Source: Longimycelium tulufanense
GTDB lineage: Bacteria; Actinomycetota; Actinomycetes; Mycobacteriales; Pseudonocardiaceae
Reading direction: 5' to 3'
NCBI RefSeq assembly: GCF_014645795.1
Contig: NZ_BMMK01000017.1
Location: forward strand, 88,336-152,335
Length of the DNA: 64,000 nucleotides
In this document: in pieces, positions 56,474 through 64,000 of the stretch
How positions within the stretch are numbered: position 1 is the stretch's first letter
Layout: every line of letters begins with the position of its first letter
Position numbers and translations under genes: made by a program
Notes under the pieces: generated by a model
Database searches by the model: none
What the model was told of the DNA's origin: nothing
The model's input: only the letters and a program-made list of their open reading frames with translations

Positions 56474-57487
56474 ATGGCGGGCCAGCTATTCACCGCGGAC
56501 GACGACTCGAACCGCGAAGGATCCCAGGTCGGGCTGCGCCACGACGGGCAGAGAGGCGTTGGGTCCGCTGCGGCCGAGCGCGGGCAGTTCGCCGCGTCGT
56601 CACACCGCTCCCGCACGCCAGGGCTGGTCGGCTTCCTGGTGACCGCGGTGGCGTGCGTGATTGCGTTCATCGCCTGCTACGTGGTGCTGGTTCTCACCCC
56701 TGGCGGTCAGCAGGTGGAGGACGCGCTTTTCCTCAAGGCATGGGATCCGGCCGTCGCCAAGATCATGTCCCCGCTGTCGAGATTCCGGATCGCCGCCGAC
56801 CTGGTCTTCCCCCTGGCAGCCCTTGCGACGGTGTGGTTGGTCGCGGTGGCGCGTCGATGTCGGCGACTCGGGCGCATCGGCATCGGGTGCATCGCGGCTT
56901 CGGTCGGCGTCGCGGAGGTGCTCAAGTACGTCGTCCTCGATCGGCCGGCCCTCAACGGGCTGAGCCTGACCGGTGGCAACAGCTTCCCCAGCGGACATGT
57001 TGCCTTCGCGATGTCGTTCGTCCTCGCGCTTGTCCTGGTCCTCCCCCACCGGGCGCGACCGCACGTGATGGCGGTCGGGGGAACAGGGGTGGCGGTGACC
57101 GCCGGCATGACCGTCATGGCTGGTTGGCATCGACCCAGTGACATCATCGGCTCGACCCTGTTGGTCCTCGCTGTTTTCTGCGTCGCCATCCTCCTGCTCG
57201 CACGCGGCGGAGGTGTCTCCGTCCAGCCGGACCAACGCTCGATGCAGGCGATGGTCGCCGCCCTCATGCCGATGTCATTCGTCCTTGCGCTCTGGTTCAC
57301 CGTTGGTGGAACGCCCGCATTCGCCGGAACTGTCACCACAGCATTCCTGATGGTCGCACTACGGCTCCTGCATTCAGTCGATCTGAGCTCGCAACTCCAC
57401 ATCGTCGACCGGGACTTGTCCCATCCCACACGACAGTCTGTCCACAACGGACACCGATGCCAACGCGATGACCACGTCGACGATTGA
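56474..57487 (+). CDS. PAP2-superfamily membrane protein
   Basis: A 337-aa protein with a 50-aa hydrophilic N-terminus and then six or more helices. PAP2 motifs: motif 1 KYVVLDRP, motif 2 SFPSGHVAF, motif 3 GWHRPSDIIG with the catalytic His and Asp. The Ser-Arg pair normally seven and six residues before that His is replaced by Met-Thr, so activity may be altered. A family role in dephosphorylating lipid phosphates is expected. CATACT ends 7 nt before the ATG, suggesting a leaderless transcript. Confidence 0.78.
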   Translation: MAGQLFTADDDSNREGSQVGLRHDGQRGVGSAAAERGQFAASSHRSRTPGLVGFLVTAVACVIAFIACYVVLVLTPGGQQVEDALFLKAWDPAVAKIMSPLSRFRIAADLVFPLAALATVWLVAVARRCRRLGRIGIGCIAASVGVAEVLKYVVLDRPALNGLSLTGGNSFPSGHVAFAMSFVLALVLVLPHRARPHVMAVGGTGVAVTAGMTVMAGWHRPSDIIGSTLLVLAVFCVAILLLARGGGVSVQPDQRSMQAMVAALMPMSFVLALWFTVGGTPAFAGTVTTAFLMVALRLLHSVDLSSQLHIVDRDLSHPTRQSVHNGHRCQRDDHVDD

Positions 57488-57833
57488 GGAACTGCTCGGC
57501 CGCCCACCGTTGCACCTCCTTGACTGGCCGTACGCCACCGCGACGCACTTTTGGCCGCCCCCGCAGATGTGTGACACGGCGGAGCTCCGGATCTCCGCGG
57601 TACGGACACGCTCCGTGCGTCGGGCAAGCTGGGCGCCCCCGGCGACTTCGGCGACGGCGGGCCGGATTTCGACCGCTGCACCAACTTCGAGACCGAAGTG
57701 AACTGCGAAGCCCAGTCGCGCGGATGGGTAAGCGGCGTAGCCAAGCAGTTCCGGCACGAGTGACGGGGGCCCGGCTGAGAAGCTGCCGGGCGCCGTTGCC
57801 GTGAGCATCGCGGTTCGGTGAACCGCAGCGCGG
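57488..57833. other. convergent intergenic region without a supported gene
   Basis: About 345 bp between the PAP2 gene and the VOC gene. Short frames exist but lack ribosome sites and homology. Confidence 0.5.
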
Positions 57834-58223
57834 TCAACTCGCGGTGGACGCGTTCCAGTCGAGAAGCTGGATGATGACCCCGTTGGGGTCGAGCACCTGG
57901 AAGGCGCGCTCGCCCCACTCCTCCGGGGTCAACGGCATGGCAATGGAAACGCCCTCACGCTCCAACCGCGCCAGCTCCCCTTCGACGTCGTCGACCACGA
58001 AGGCCAGAGCCGTGCCGCTGACATGCGTGTCCCGCTGATGGTCGGGCAGGGTCGACAGGCCACGGCGCAGGAACACGACGTTCATCCCGGTATCCGGCCG
58101 GCTCAGCGAGGCGAACCCGTCGGCCGCCATGTCCTCGGTGAAGCCGAAGTGCTCGACCAGGAACGAGCTGGAGGCGGGAACGTCGGCGACGTTCAGGGTC
58201 ACGGCGGACGAGGTGATCTTCAC
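57834..58223 (-). CDS. VOC-family (glyoxalase/bleomycin-resistance fold) protein
   Basis: A 129-aa protein of two beta-alpha-beta-beta-beta units. It begins VKITSSAVTLNVADVPASS and ends FQVLDPNGVIIQLLDW. It may bind a metal or sequester a small molecule. The GTG at 58223 has GGGAGG upstream. The promoter region carries a perfect palindrome. Confidence 0.87.
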   Translation of the reverse strand: MKITSSAVTLNVADVPASSSFLVEHFGFTEDMAADGFASLSRPDTGMNVVFLRRGLSTLPDHQRDTHVSGTALAFVVDDVEGELARLEREGVSIAMPLTPEEWGERAFQVLDPNGVIIQLLDWNASTAS

Positions 58224-58273
58224 GGTCTGACCTCCCGTAGCAATGGACGATGGCGCCCCAGAACCAGCGCTGC

Positions 58274-58286
58274 CGTACAATGTACG
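58274..58286. promoter_or_regulatory. palindrome CGTACA-A-TGTACG upstream of the VOC gene
   Basis: A perfect 13-bp dyad about 50 bp before the VOC start, in AT-richer sequence. Candidate operator for an unidentified regulator. Confidence 0.45.
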
Positions 58287-58406
58287 ATACATAGAACGGT
58301 AAGCGCCGATGACCTGTCCAAGATCTGGTGAGGGAGACGACCGGAGATGGGCCCGGCAGCCGCAGCTGCCGGGCCCATGCATGGCCCTCAACCGTCGCGA
58401 ACGCGA

Positions 58407-58640
58407 TCACGCGTCGGAATCGGCACGAGCAGTGGCCTCCCGGAGCTGGCGCAGGGCTTCGGGAAACTTGGCGACGCACTGTTCCAACGCGTGCTCCTCG
58501 AGGACCACTTCGAAGCACTCATCGCCGTCGTCGAAGCCCACCTCGACCGAGCTGTCAGCAGAGCTGACGATGCACCGCACCTCGGTGTTTCCGCGAACGG
58601 TCACCCATCCCCCGACCCTGACCGAACCTCGTGTGCCCAT
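58407..58640 (-). CDS. small conserved-looking protein of unknown function
   Basis: A 77-aa acidic protein starting MGTRGSVRVGGWVTVRG, with beta strands followed by a C-terminal helix. GGAAGGGG lies 7 nt before the ATG. It is divergent from the XRE gene and shares its palindromic control region, so it may belong to the same module. No family is recognised. Confidence 0.6.
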   Translation of the reverse strand: MGTRGSVRVGGWVTVRGNTEVRCIVSSADSSVEVGFDDGDECFEVVLEEHALEQCVAKFPEALRQLREATARADSDA

Positions 58641-58721
58641 AGGACAACCCCTTCCATCCGACGTACCCCGCGACATCACTTGAAGCACCTGATCGATTAC
58701 TCTGGGTGCAGGGAGATCATA

Positions 58722-58749
58722 AGCTACACGCAAATACTTGCCTGTAGCT
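58722..58749. promoter_or_regulatory. 28-bp operator-like palindrome upstream of the XRE gene
   Basis: AGCTACA-C-GCAA-ATAC-TTGC-C-TGTAGCT: 7-bp outer arms and 4-bp inner arms pair exactly around a 4-bp centre. It lies 29 bp before the XRE start and 82 bp before the divergent small gene. Probable binding site of the XRE protein. Confidence 0.6.
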
Positions 58750-58777
58750 AAATAAGGTGATGTTGAAGGGACCGCAC

Positions 58778-59647
58778 ATGGGCCAGCGCCGGCTCGGACT
58801 CGACCGCATCCAGGTCGCTGCCACCTTGCGTCGTATGCGCGAGGAGGCTGGCCTGTCCAGGGACGAGGCAGCGGCAGCACTCGACTGCACTGCGGCGAAG
58901 ATCAGCAACCTCGAACTTGGCCGAACGGGCGTGAAAACCCTTGAGTTGGAGAAGTTGCTCGACCTCTACGATGCTTCAGGCGACGAGCGGGAAGCGCTGA
59001 TCGAAACGGCGCGGGCGGCGCGCGGGCGGCGACCCCGAACTCCTCATGGGTCACTCCTTCCGCTACGGTTCCGCCGCGCATACGACCTTGAAACCCAAGC
59101 TCGCGCCGTAATGTTCTACTCCCCTGAGGTGATCCCGGGCGTACTCCAGACGGAGAACTACCTGAGCGCCCTACTGAGTTACAACGGTGTACTCGGCCAT
59201 GCGGAGATCGAGCGCCGACTCAGCCTGTGGCAGCGGCGGCGCAAGGTGCTGACCGCAGGCTCTCCGCCCGTGTATCACTGCATCCTCGGTGAAGCCGCAC
59301 TCTACAAGAACGTTGGGGGACCAGCGGTGATGTGGGAACAACTGACGAGCCTCGTCGAGTGTATGCGCGAAGCGCCTACCGCTGCTGTCCAGATCTTGCC
59401 CCTGGCATCAGGGCCACACGGCTTCATGGGCATGACGACCACGATCCTTCGGTTTGATCCGCCAGCACCGGATGTTCTCCACAACGACATCCCGGAGCGG
59501 GATCCCCTCACCGACAAGCCTTCGGAGGTCAAGGCCGCGCTCAGATACTTCGGGATGCTCCAAGACCACGCACTCGACCAGGATGAGAGTCTTTCTCGCA
59601 TCATGGAGGTTGCCGAGGAGCACAGGAAGCAGGCCGACGATGCGTAA
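58778..59647 (+). CDS. XRE-family regulator with DUF5753-type C-terminus
   Basis: A 289-aa protein. The helix-turn-helix is at residues 10-65 (GLSRDEAAAALDCTAAKIS). The rest matches the actinobacterial DUF5753 domain (YSPEVIPGVLQTENYLSALL). Such proteins pair with a DUF397 partner in bldB/whiJ-type loci. ATG 58778 is preferred for AAGGGA upstream; GTG 58757 is possible. It overlaps the DUF397 gene by 8 bp. Codon use is less GC-biased than its neighbours. Confidence 0.9.
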   Translation: MGQRRLGLDRIQVAATLRRMREEAGLSRDEAAAALDCTAAKISNLELGRTGVKTLELEKLLDLYDASGDEREALIETARAARGRRPRTPHGSLLPLRFRRAYDLETQARAVMFYSPEVIPGVLQTENYLSALLSYNGVLGHAEIERRLSLWQRRRKVLTAGSPPVYHCILGEAALYKNVGGPAVMWEQLTSLVECMREAPTAAVQILPLASGPHGFMGMTTTILRFDPPAPDVLHNDIPERDPLTDKPSEVKAALRYFGMLQDHALDQDESLSRIMEVAEEHRKQADDA

Positions 59648-59840
59648 CAAGCACGTGTGGTTCACGCCGCGCAAGTCCTACAACACCCAAACCTGCGTCG
59701 AGACCAAGATCACCGATGATGCCGTGTATGTGCGTAACTCCAACGCACCCGAGGCCGGCACCGCGGTCTTCACGCACCGCGAGTGGCGGGTCTTCATCGA
59801 CAGCGTGCGGGAGACCGACGACTACGACCTCCCCGCCTGA
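59640..59840 (+). CDS. DUF397 protein, partner of the XRE regulator
   Basis: A 66-aa protein with the DUF397 pattern (CVETKITDDAVYVRNSN, FTHREWRVFIDSV). It overlaps the end of the XRE gene (58778-59647). XRE/DUF397 pairs are common in streptomycetes and relatives and often affect development or antibiotic production; some behave like toxin-antitoxin pairs. Confidence 0.9.
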   Translation: MRNKHVWFTPRKSYNTQTCVETKITDDAVYVRNSNAPEAGTAVFTHREWRVFIDSVRETDDYDLPA

Positions 59841-59865
59841 GTCGGGCTGCTCAATTCGGCTCTGC

Positions 59866-61164
59866 TCAGGCGAGGATCGTCGTGATGGCCGCGCAGGCTG
59901 TGCGAGAGGCCGGTGTGCCGCGGTCGGCGAGGGCCTTCCGGACCACCGCGAGGCGTTCCCGGACCCGGCTCGCACCGAGGTGCGGGGCGAACTGGTCGAG
60001 CCCCGCCAGCACGACGTCGGCGGCACCCTCGGCGTTCCCTTGCCGGATCCGCGCCTCGGCCAGTGTGATGGTGTGCAGGAGCTGGTTGCGTGGCTTGTGG
60101 CTTCCGAGTTCGGGCAGGCTGTGCAGCAGCTCCTGTTCGGCACGGTCCGGTTGGTCGAGGTCGATCCAGGACTTCCCGGCCTTGGCGACGAGTGTGGCGT
60201 GGCTGACCCAGGTCAACCACGTGGGCCCGGTGGAGTCGGTGCCGGCGAGGGTGACCGCCTCGTCCATCGCCTGTTCGAACGCCGAGCGCCGGCCCAGCAT
60301 CGCGTGGGCGCGCGCTTCGCGGCACGCCAGCAGGGCCCGTAGTCGTCGCGGCGAGTCGCTGGCGCCGTGGCGCGCGATGCGGTGCAGGCGTAGGGCGCCC
60401 TGCGGATCCCCGGTCCAGGACGCCAGATAGCCCAGGCACGACAGGGCGTGGGCACCGAGTTCGCGTGCGCCGGCGGCCGTTGTGGCCCGGAGAGCGAGCA
60501 GGAAGTAGCGCTGTGCACAGCCATGGCGGCCCAGGTCGATCGCACTCCACCCGGCGATCTCGGCAAGCTCGGCCAGGTGCCGGTGCAGTTCGGCGGCCTG
60601 CGCCGAGTCGTAGGCGCAACCACCGGTCAGGCCCGAGATCCAGCGCAGGTCGTGGTGCGCCCAGTCAAGGACGATGGGTCCACTGCGGTCGTCCTGGAGT
60701 CGGCGCAGCTCGACGACGCGAGTTCCGACCAGGTCGAGCACTTCCGGAGTCAGTTCGACGCCCGAAGCCTGCGAACGGGGACGTGCGCGCTCCTCGCCGG
60801 CCCAGTCCACGGCGACGGTGAGCACCGTGGCATCGGCAAGCAGGGGCGGGTTTCCGCATTCGACGTCGCGGAGCGCCTCCGCCAACGGCCCCTGGGTCAC
60901 CACGGCGGCCTTGGCGCAGGGTAATGGCGGGACGACATGGCGCCATTTGTCCGGCCAGACCTTCTCGACGGTGACGTTCTCCCCGAGGTGACATCCGAGG
61001 ATCTCGGCGACCAGCCGGGGCGTGTTCCCCCGCGGATAGGAACCCCGGAGCCAGGCATATGGCGCCTTCGAGCTGATGGCACCGGGACCGGAAACCCGGT
61101 TGATCTCCTTGGCCAGCCGTTCCGGTGACCAGCCCAGGCGGTCCAAGTACGCGCGGAGCGACAC
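59866..61164 (-). CDS. regulator-like protein with N-terminal HTH and TPR-type repeats
   Basis: A 432-aa protein with an N-terminal helix-turn-helix-like part (LGWSPERLAKEINRVSG, then APYAWLRGSYPRG) and a C-terminal half of helical TPR-like repeats. It resembles actinobacterial signalling regulators. GAGGGG precedes the GTG. It runs convergent to the XRE/DUF397 pair. Confidence 0.75.
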   Translation of the reverse strand: MSLRAYLDRLGWSPERLAKEINRVSGPGAISSKAPYAWLRGSYPRGNTPRLVAEILGCHLGENVTVEKVWPDKWRHVVPPLPCAKAAVVTQGPLAEALRDVECGNPPLLADATVLTVAVDWAGEERARPRSQASGVELTPEVLDLVGTRVVELRRLQDDRSGPIVLDWAHHDLRWISGLTGGCAYDSAQAAELHRHLAELAEIAGWSAIDLGRHGCAQRYFLLALRATTAAGARELGAHALSCLGYLASWTGDPQGALRLHRIARHGASDSPRRLRALLACREARAHAMLGRRSAFEQAMDEAVTLAGTDSTGPTWLTWVSHATLVAKAGKSWIDLDQPDRAEQELLHSLPELGSHKPRNQLLHTITLAEARIRQGNAEGAADVVLAGLDQFAPHLGASRVRERLAVVRKALADRGTPASRTACAAITTILA

Positions 61165-61767
61165 GGTATCCCCTCGTGACGGTCATAGTCGTGCTCGATG
61201 ACATGATCGTGCCGTGCGACGGGGACGCCCGTCATCGCCACTTCAACAACAGTTTTCGTGACACCGTGTCCAGGAATTACCCGACCAATGCGATCATTTC
61301 AAGAAGCAGATCTTATATATCGCCGGATTCGGTAAGTACGCCGCACGGTCCGCCTTCTTCTTCCCACTGTCGGAATTTCCGCCGACCCCGATCCCGAATA
61401 TTGCGTCCGCGGGGGACGTACCGGGCCGCGCCGCGGCTGGTGGACACCTCGCGTTCTGGTGACCGCGGCGCCGGCACGGCCCCGCACGCCGGAGCGGGGC
61501 GGGGCGACATAAGGCCGGACGCGGCAACGTTCAACACAGAAACCAAAACCGTTCGATTTTGGTAATAACCAACCACGCACCGTTACCAGTCGAACCGGCA
61601 ACGCATTCTCACGCCGGTCGTACGCTCGGTTTTGACTAATTTGACCGCTTTAACCTCCACCGAGCCTTCCCCACGAGGCCGGATGTTGCTGAACTGATAT
61701 CCGCCATCATCACGAGACGGAAGGTGAAACGGCACATGTTGGTTCGTGACATGACGAGGTGTCGGCG
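61165..61767. other. intergenic region upstream of the symporter
   Basis: About 600 bp. The part 61550-61700 is AT-rich for this genome (TTTTGGTAATAACC near 61556 and TTTTGACTAATTTGACC near 61630) and probably holds the promoter and control sites of the symporter operon. No gene was found. Confidence 0.5.
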
Positions 61768-63429
61768 ATGAGCGTCGCTGCCGATCTCCGCCTTTCCGTC
61801 AGCCCGATCGACAGCGTGATCGTTGTCATCTTCTTCGCCGTCGTGATCGGCAACGGTGTGCTGGCGCGGCGCTTCGTGAGCGGCAGCACGGACTTCTTCC
61901 TGTCCGGTCGTTCCCTGCCGGCCTGGGTTTCGGGCTTCGCCTTCATCGCGGCCAACCTGTCGGCGATGGAGCTGCTGGGCATGGCCGCCAACGGCGCCCA
62001 GTACGGAATGCCGGCCACCCACTACTACTTCATCGCGGCAATCCCGGCCATGGTGTTCCTCGGCCTGGTCATGATGCCGTTCTACTACTCCTCCCGGGTC
62101 CGCAGCGTCCCGGAGTTCCTGCGGCGCCGCTTCAACAACGCCGCCCACCTGTTCCAGTCCCTCGCCTTCGCCGTCGCGTCGATCCTCATCGCCGGCATCA
62201 ACCTCTACGCCCTCGGCCTGCTCGTCAACGGCCTCCTCGGCTGGCCCGTCTGGCTGTCGATGCTGACCGCCGCCCTGGTCGTCCTCTCCTACACCACCTT
62301 CGGCGGGCTGTCGGCCTCGATCAACAACGAGGTCATGCAGTTCTTCGTCATCGTGGCCGCCCTGGTGCCCCTCACGCTCATCGGACTGCACCGGGTCGGC
62401 GGCTGGGACGCCCTGATAGGACACGTCACCGCCAAACTCGGCGAGGACGCCACCCACGCCTGGCGTGGCACGACCGTCGGCGAGGCCACCAACCCGTTCG
62501 GCAACTGGATCGCCATCGCACTGGGCATGGGCTTCGTGACGTCGTTCGGTTACTGGACCACCAATTTCGCCGAGGTACAACGGGCGCTGGCCGCCAAGGA
62601 CCTCGCCGCCGCCCGCCGCGCCCCCCTCATCGGCGCCTTCCCCAAGATGCTGCTGCCCGCCGTGGTGATCCTGCCCGGCATGATCGCCCTGCCGCTGCTG
62701 CCCGAGCTCGGAACACCCGGCGTGCCCTACAACAACGCCCTTCCGTTGCTCATCGGGGAGCTGCTGCCCACCGGACTGGTCGGACTCGCCCTCGCCGGAC
62801 TCCTCGCCTCCTTCATGGCGGGCATGGCCGCGAACATCAGCGCCTTCAACACGGTGGTCACCTACGACATCTGGCAGTCCTACGTCCGCAAGGACCGCGC
62901 CGACCGCTACTACCTCGCCGTCGGACGGGTCGCGACCGTGGTCGGCATCGGCCTGGGAATCGGCGCGGCGTTCATCGCCGCCGGCTACCACAACATCCAG
63001 ACCTACATCCAGCAGCTCCAGTCGTTCTTCAACGCTCCCCTGTTCACCACGTTCCTGTTCGGCATGCTGTGGAAACGGGTGACGCCGTGGGCCGGTTTCT
63101 GGGGAATGATCGCGGGAGTCGCGGGCGCTGCCGGTGTCTACGTCGCCGAGGCCCTCGGCTGGCTGTCGTTCAACTCCGAGCAGGCCGCCGCCTTCGCCGG
63201 CTCCGGAGCCGCCTTCGTGGCCGACGGTGTGGTGACGCTGGCCGTCACCGCCGTCACCGTTCCCAAGCCGGACCACGAGCTGCGCGGGCTGGTGTGGAGC
63301 CTCACCTCACGGCGGTGGAACACCGCCGACCGCGATAGCCGCACGCTTCGCCGATGGGTGCAGTCACCGGTGACGTTGGGTGTGATCTGCCTGTCTTTCG
63401 CGACCGCACTGAGCTTCTGGATCGCCTGA
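61768..63429 (+). CDS. sodium:solute symporter (SSS/SLC5 family)
   Basis: A 553-aa transporter with about 14 helices. Family features include FFLSGRSLPAWVSGFAFIAA, LSAMELLGMAANGAQYG and FMAGMAANISAFNTV. The ATG at 61768 is preferred; GTG 61759 is an in-frame alternative. The following Gfo/Idh dehydrogenase suggests uptake of a sugar or inositol; the substrate is inferred. Confidence 0.9.
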   Translation: MSVAADLRLSVSPIDSVIVVIFFAVVIGNGVLARRFVSGSTDFFLSGRSLPAWVSGFAFIAANLSAMELLGMAANGAQYGMPATHYYFIAAIPAMVFLGLVMMPFYYSSRVRSVPEFLRRRFNNAAHLFQSLAFAVASILIAGINLYALGLLVNGLLGWPVWLSMLTAALVVLSYTTFGGLSASINNEVMQFFVIVAALVPLTLIGLHRVGGWDALIGHVTAKLGEDATHAWRGTTVGEATNPFGNWIAIALGMGFVTSFGYWTTNFAEVQRALAAKDLAAARRAPLIGAFPKMLLPAVVILPGMIALPLLPELGTPGVPYNNALPLLIGELLPTGLVGLALAGLLASFMAGMAANISAFNTVVTYDIWQSYVRKDRADRYYLAVGRVATVVGIGLGIGAAFIAAGYHNIQTYIQQLQSFFNAPLFTTFLFGMLWKRVTPWAGFWGMIAGVAGAAGVYVAEALGWLSFNSEQAAAFAGSGAAFVADGVVTLAVTAVTVPKPDHELRGLVWSLTSRRWNTADRDSRTLRRWVQSPVTLGVICLSFATALSFWIA

Positions 63430-63448
63430 ACCACAACCGGGGTGAACG

Positions 63449-63802
63449 ATGACGGCCTTTGACCGCGACGCGCGTCCCAACCGTGCGAGCCGACTGCTGA
63501 CCGCCCTCTTCGACGTACGATGGATGATCGCGGGGCTCTTCGCGCTCTACGGGGTCATTCTGGCCGTGCACGGCGCCTGTTGCTGGTCCGACAACGACGA
63601 GATCAAGACCGGTGGGCTCCGCATGACCCTGTGGTCGGGCCTCGCCATGATCGCCGTCGCGGTGTTCTTCGCCGCCTGGGCCTGGCTGCGCCCGTCCACC
63701 CGAGGACAGGACACCCGCGCCGAGTCACAGGCATCACCGTCCGTTCCCGAACCAGAGCTCGATCTGGCCGCCACTGCGCGGCCAACACTGACGCGGCCCT
63801 GA
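63449..63802 (+). CDS. small two-helix membrane protein next to the symporter
   Basis: A 117-aa protein with two hydrophobic helices (about residues 25-45 and 60-80), a CC pair at the end of the first helix (VHGACCWSDND) and a soluble acidic tail. It lies 19 bp after the symporter, in the same operon. It may be an accessory subunit; no characterised homologue is known to me. Confidence 0.7.
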   Translation: MTAFDRDARPNRASRLLTALFDVRWMIAGLFALYGVILAVHGACCWSDNDEIKTGGLRMTLWSGLAMIAVAVFFAAWAWLRPSTRGQDTRAESQASPSVPEPELDLAATARPTLTRP

Positions 63803-63877
63803 ACCCGTCACCACAAAGTGTCCCTACACCCCGACCGTCGCAAGATCGCGACAGAACCGAAAGGAAAAGAATCCCCG

Positions 63878-64000
63878 ATGCGTATTGGAATCGCTGGGGT
63901 TGGACGAATTGGCCAGATGCATGCGGCCAATTTGGTCTCGCTGGATGTGTTCGATGAGGTGTTGTTGTTTGATCCGTTGCCCGGTCGGGCTGAGCGGGTG
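63878..64000 (+). CDS. Gfo/Idh/MocA-family dehydrogenase, inositol-2-dehydrogenase-like (partial)
   Basis: The first 41 codons of an NAD-dependent sugar or inositol dehydrogenase, cut by the window end. The N-terminal Rossmann motif is GIAGVGRIGQMHAANL. AAAGGAAAAG precedes the ATG. Codons at the start are noticeably AT-richer than elsewhere. It probably oxidises the substrate imported by the symporter. Confidence 0.8.
   Translation, partial: MRIGIAGVGRIGQMHAANLVSLDVFDEVLLFDPLPGRAERV

Noticed and set aside
61636..63276. 546-codon minus-strand open frame
   Set aside because: Antisense to the symporter, His/Gly/Glu-rich with no recognisable domain.

Overview
The window is high-GC, uses many GTG/TTG starts and ATGA/GTGA gene overlaps, and carries a SapB-type lanthipeptide locus, a suf operon with sufR next to mptB, an OpcA-containing pentose-phosphate operon and an XRE/DUF397 pair. 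This points to a filamentous actinomycete, most likely of the Pseudonocardiaceae; the genus is an inference. No rRNA, tRNA, IS element or CRISPR array was seen.

Layout. (1) 1-4.2 kb, minus: class III lanthipeptide locus: synthetase LanKC, a 44-aa SapB/AmfS-like precursor, a perfect 17-bp hairpin, and an ABC exporter running off the left edge. (2) 5.2-12.2 kb, minus: sufR-B-D-Rieske-C-S-U-T, with a SufR-type operator at the sufR start. (3) 12.4-16.9 kb, plus: mptB, a two-gene ABC exporter and heme A synthase ctaA. (4) 16.9-30.9 kb: an accessory block. Its core resembles the mycobacterial iniBAC locus: a large LuxR/ATPase regulator, a membrane-anchored Hsp70-like protein, an IniB-like protein, two dynamin-like GTPases and a second LuxR regulator. 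Two small secreted proteins, a MarR/GbsR regulator, an ATP-grasp enzyme and a small conserved protein follow. (5) 31.1-44.3 kb: qor, a PCMT-like methyltransferase, a class II glutamine amidotransferase, ctaB, then tkt-tal-pgi-zwf-(30-codon ORF)-opcA-pgl. As recalled, regions 2, 3 and 5 match one continuous neighbourhood in mycobacteria (about Rv1445c-Rv1466), so region 4 looks like an insertion into conserved backbone. (6) 44.5-50.2 kb, minus: a tight six-gene operon with an orphan ectoine-synthase homologue, a nucleoside-deoxyribosyltransferase-like protein, a dihydroorotate-dehydrogenase-like flavoenzyme, a creatininase-family protein, an ATP-grasp ligase and an MFS exporter. It looks like an undescribed small-metabolite cluster. 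(7) 50.7-61.2 kb: a YbaB-like protein, a histidine kinase without an adjacent partner, an ABC exporter with a divergent MarR-type regulator and shared operator, a PAP2 membrane protein, a VOC protein, an XRE/DUF397 pair and a TPR-type regulator. (8) 61.8-64 kb: a sodium:solute symporter, a small two-helix membrane protein and the start of a Gfo/Idh/MocA dehydrogenase.

How they work together. The suf genes build Fe-S clusters under SufR. The tkt-pgl operon supplies NADPH and pentoses through the F420-independent Zwf/OpcA route. ctaA and ctaB make heme A for cytochrome oxidase. The most novel-looking modules are the EctC-containing operon and the Hsp70/IniB/dynamin block. The lanthipeptide locus belongs to a known family (morphogenetic surfactants) but has its own precursor and an internal hairpin.
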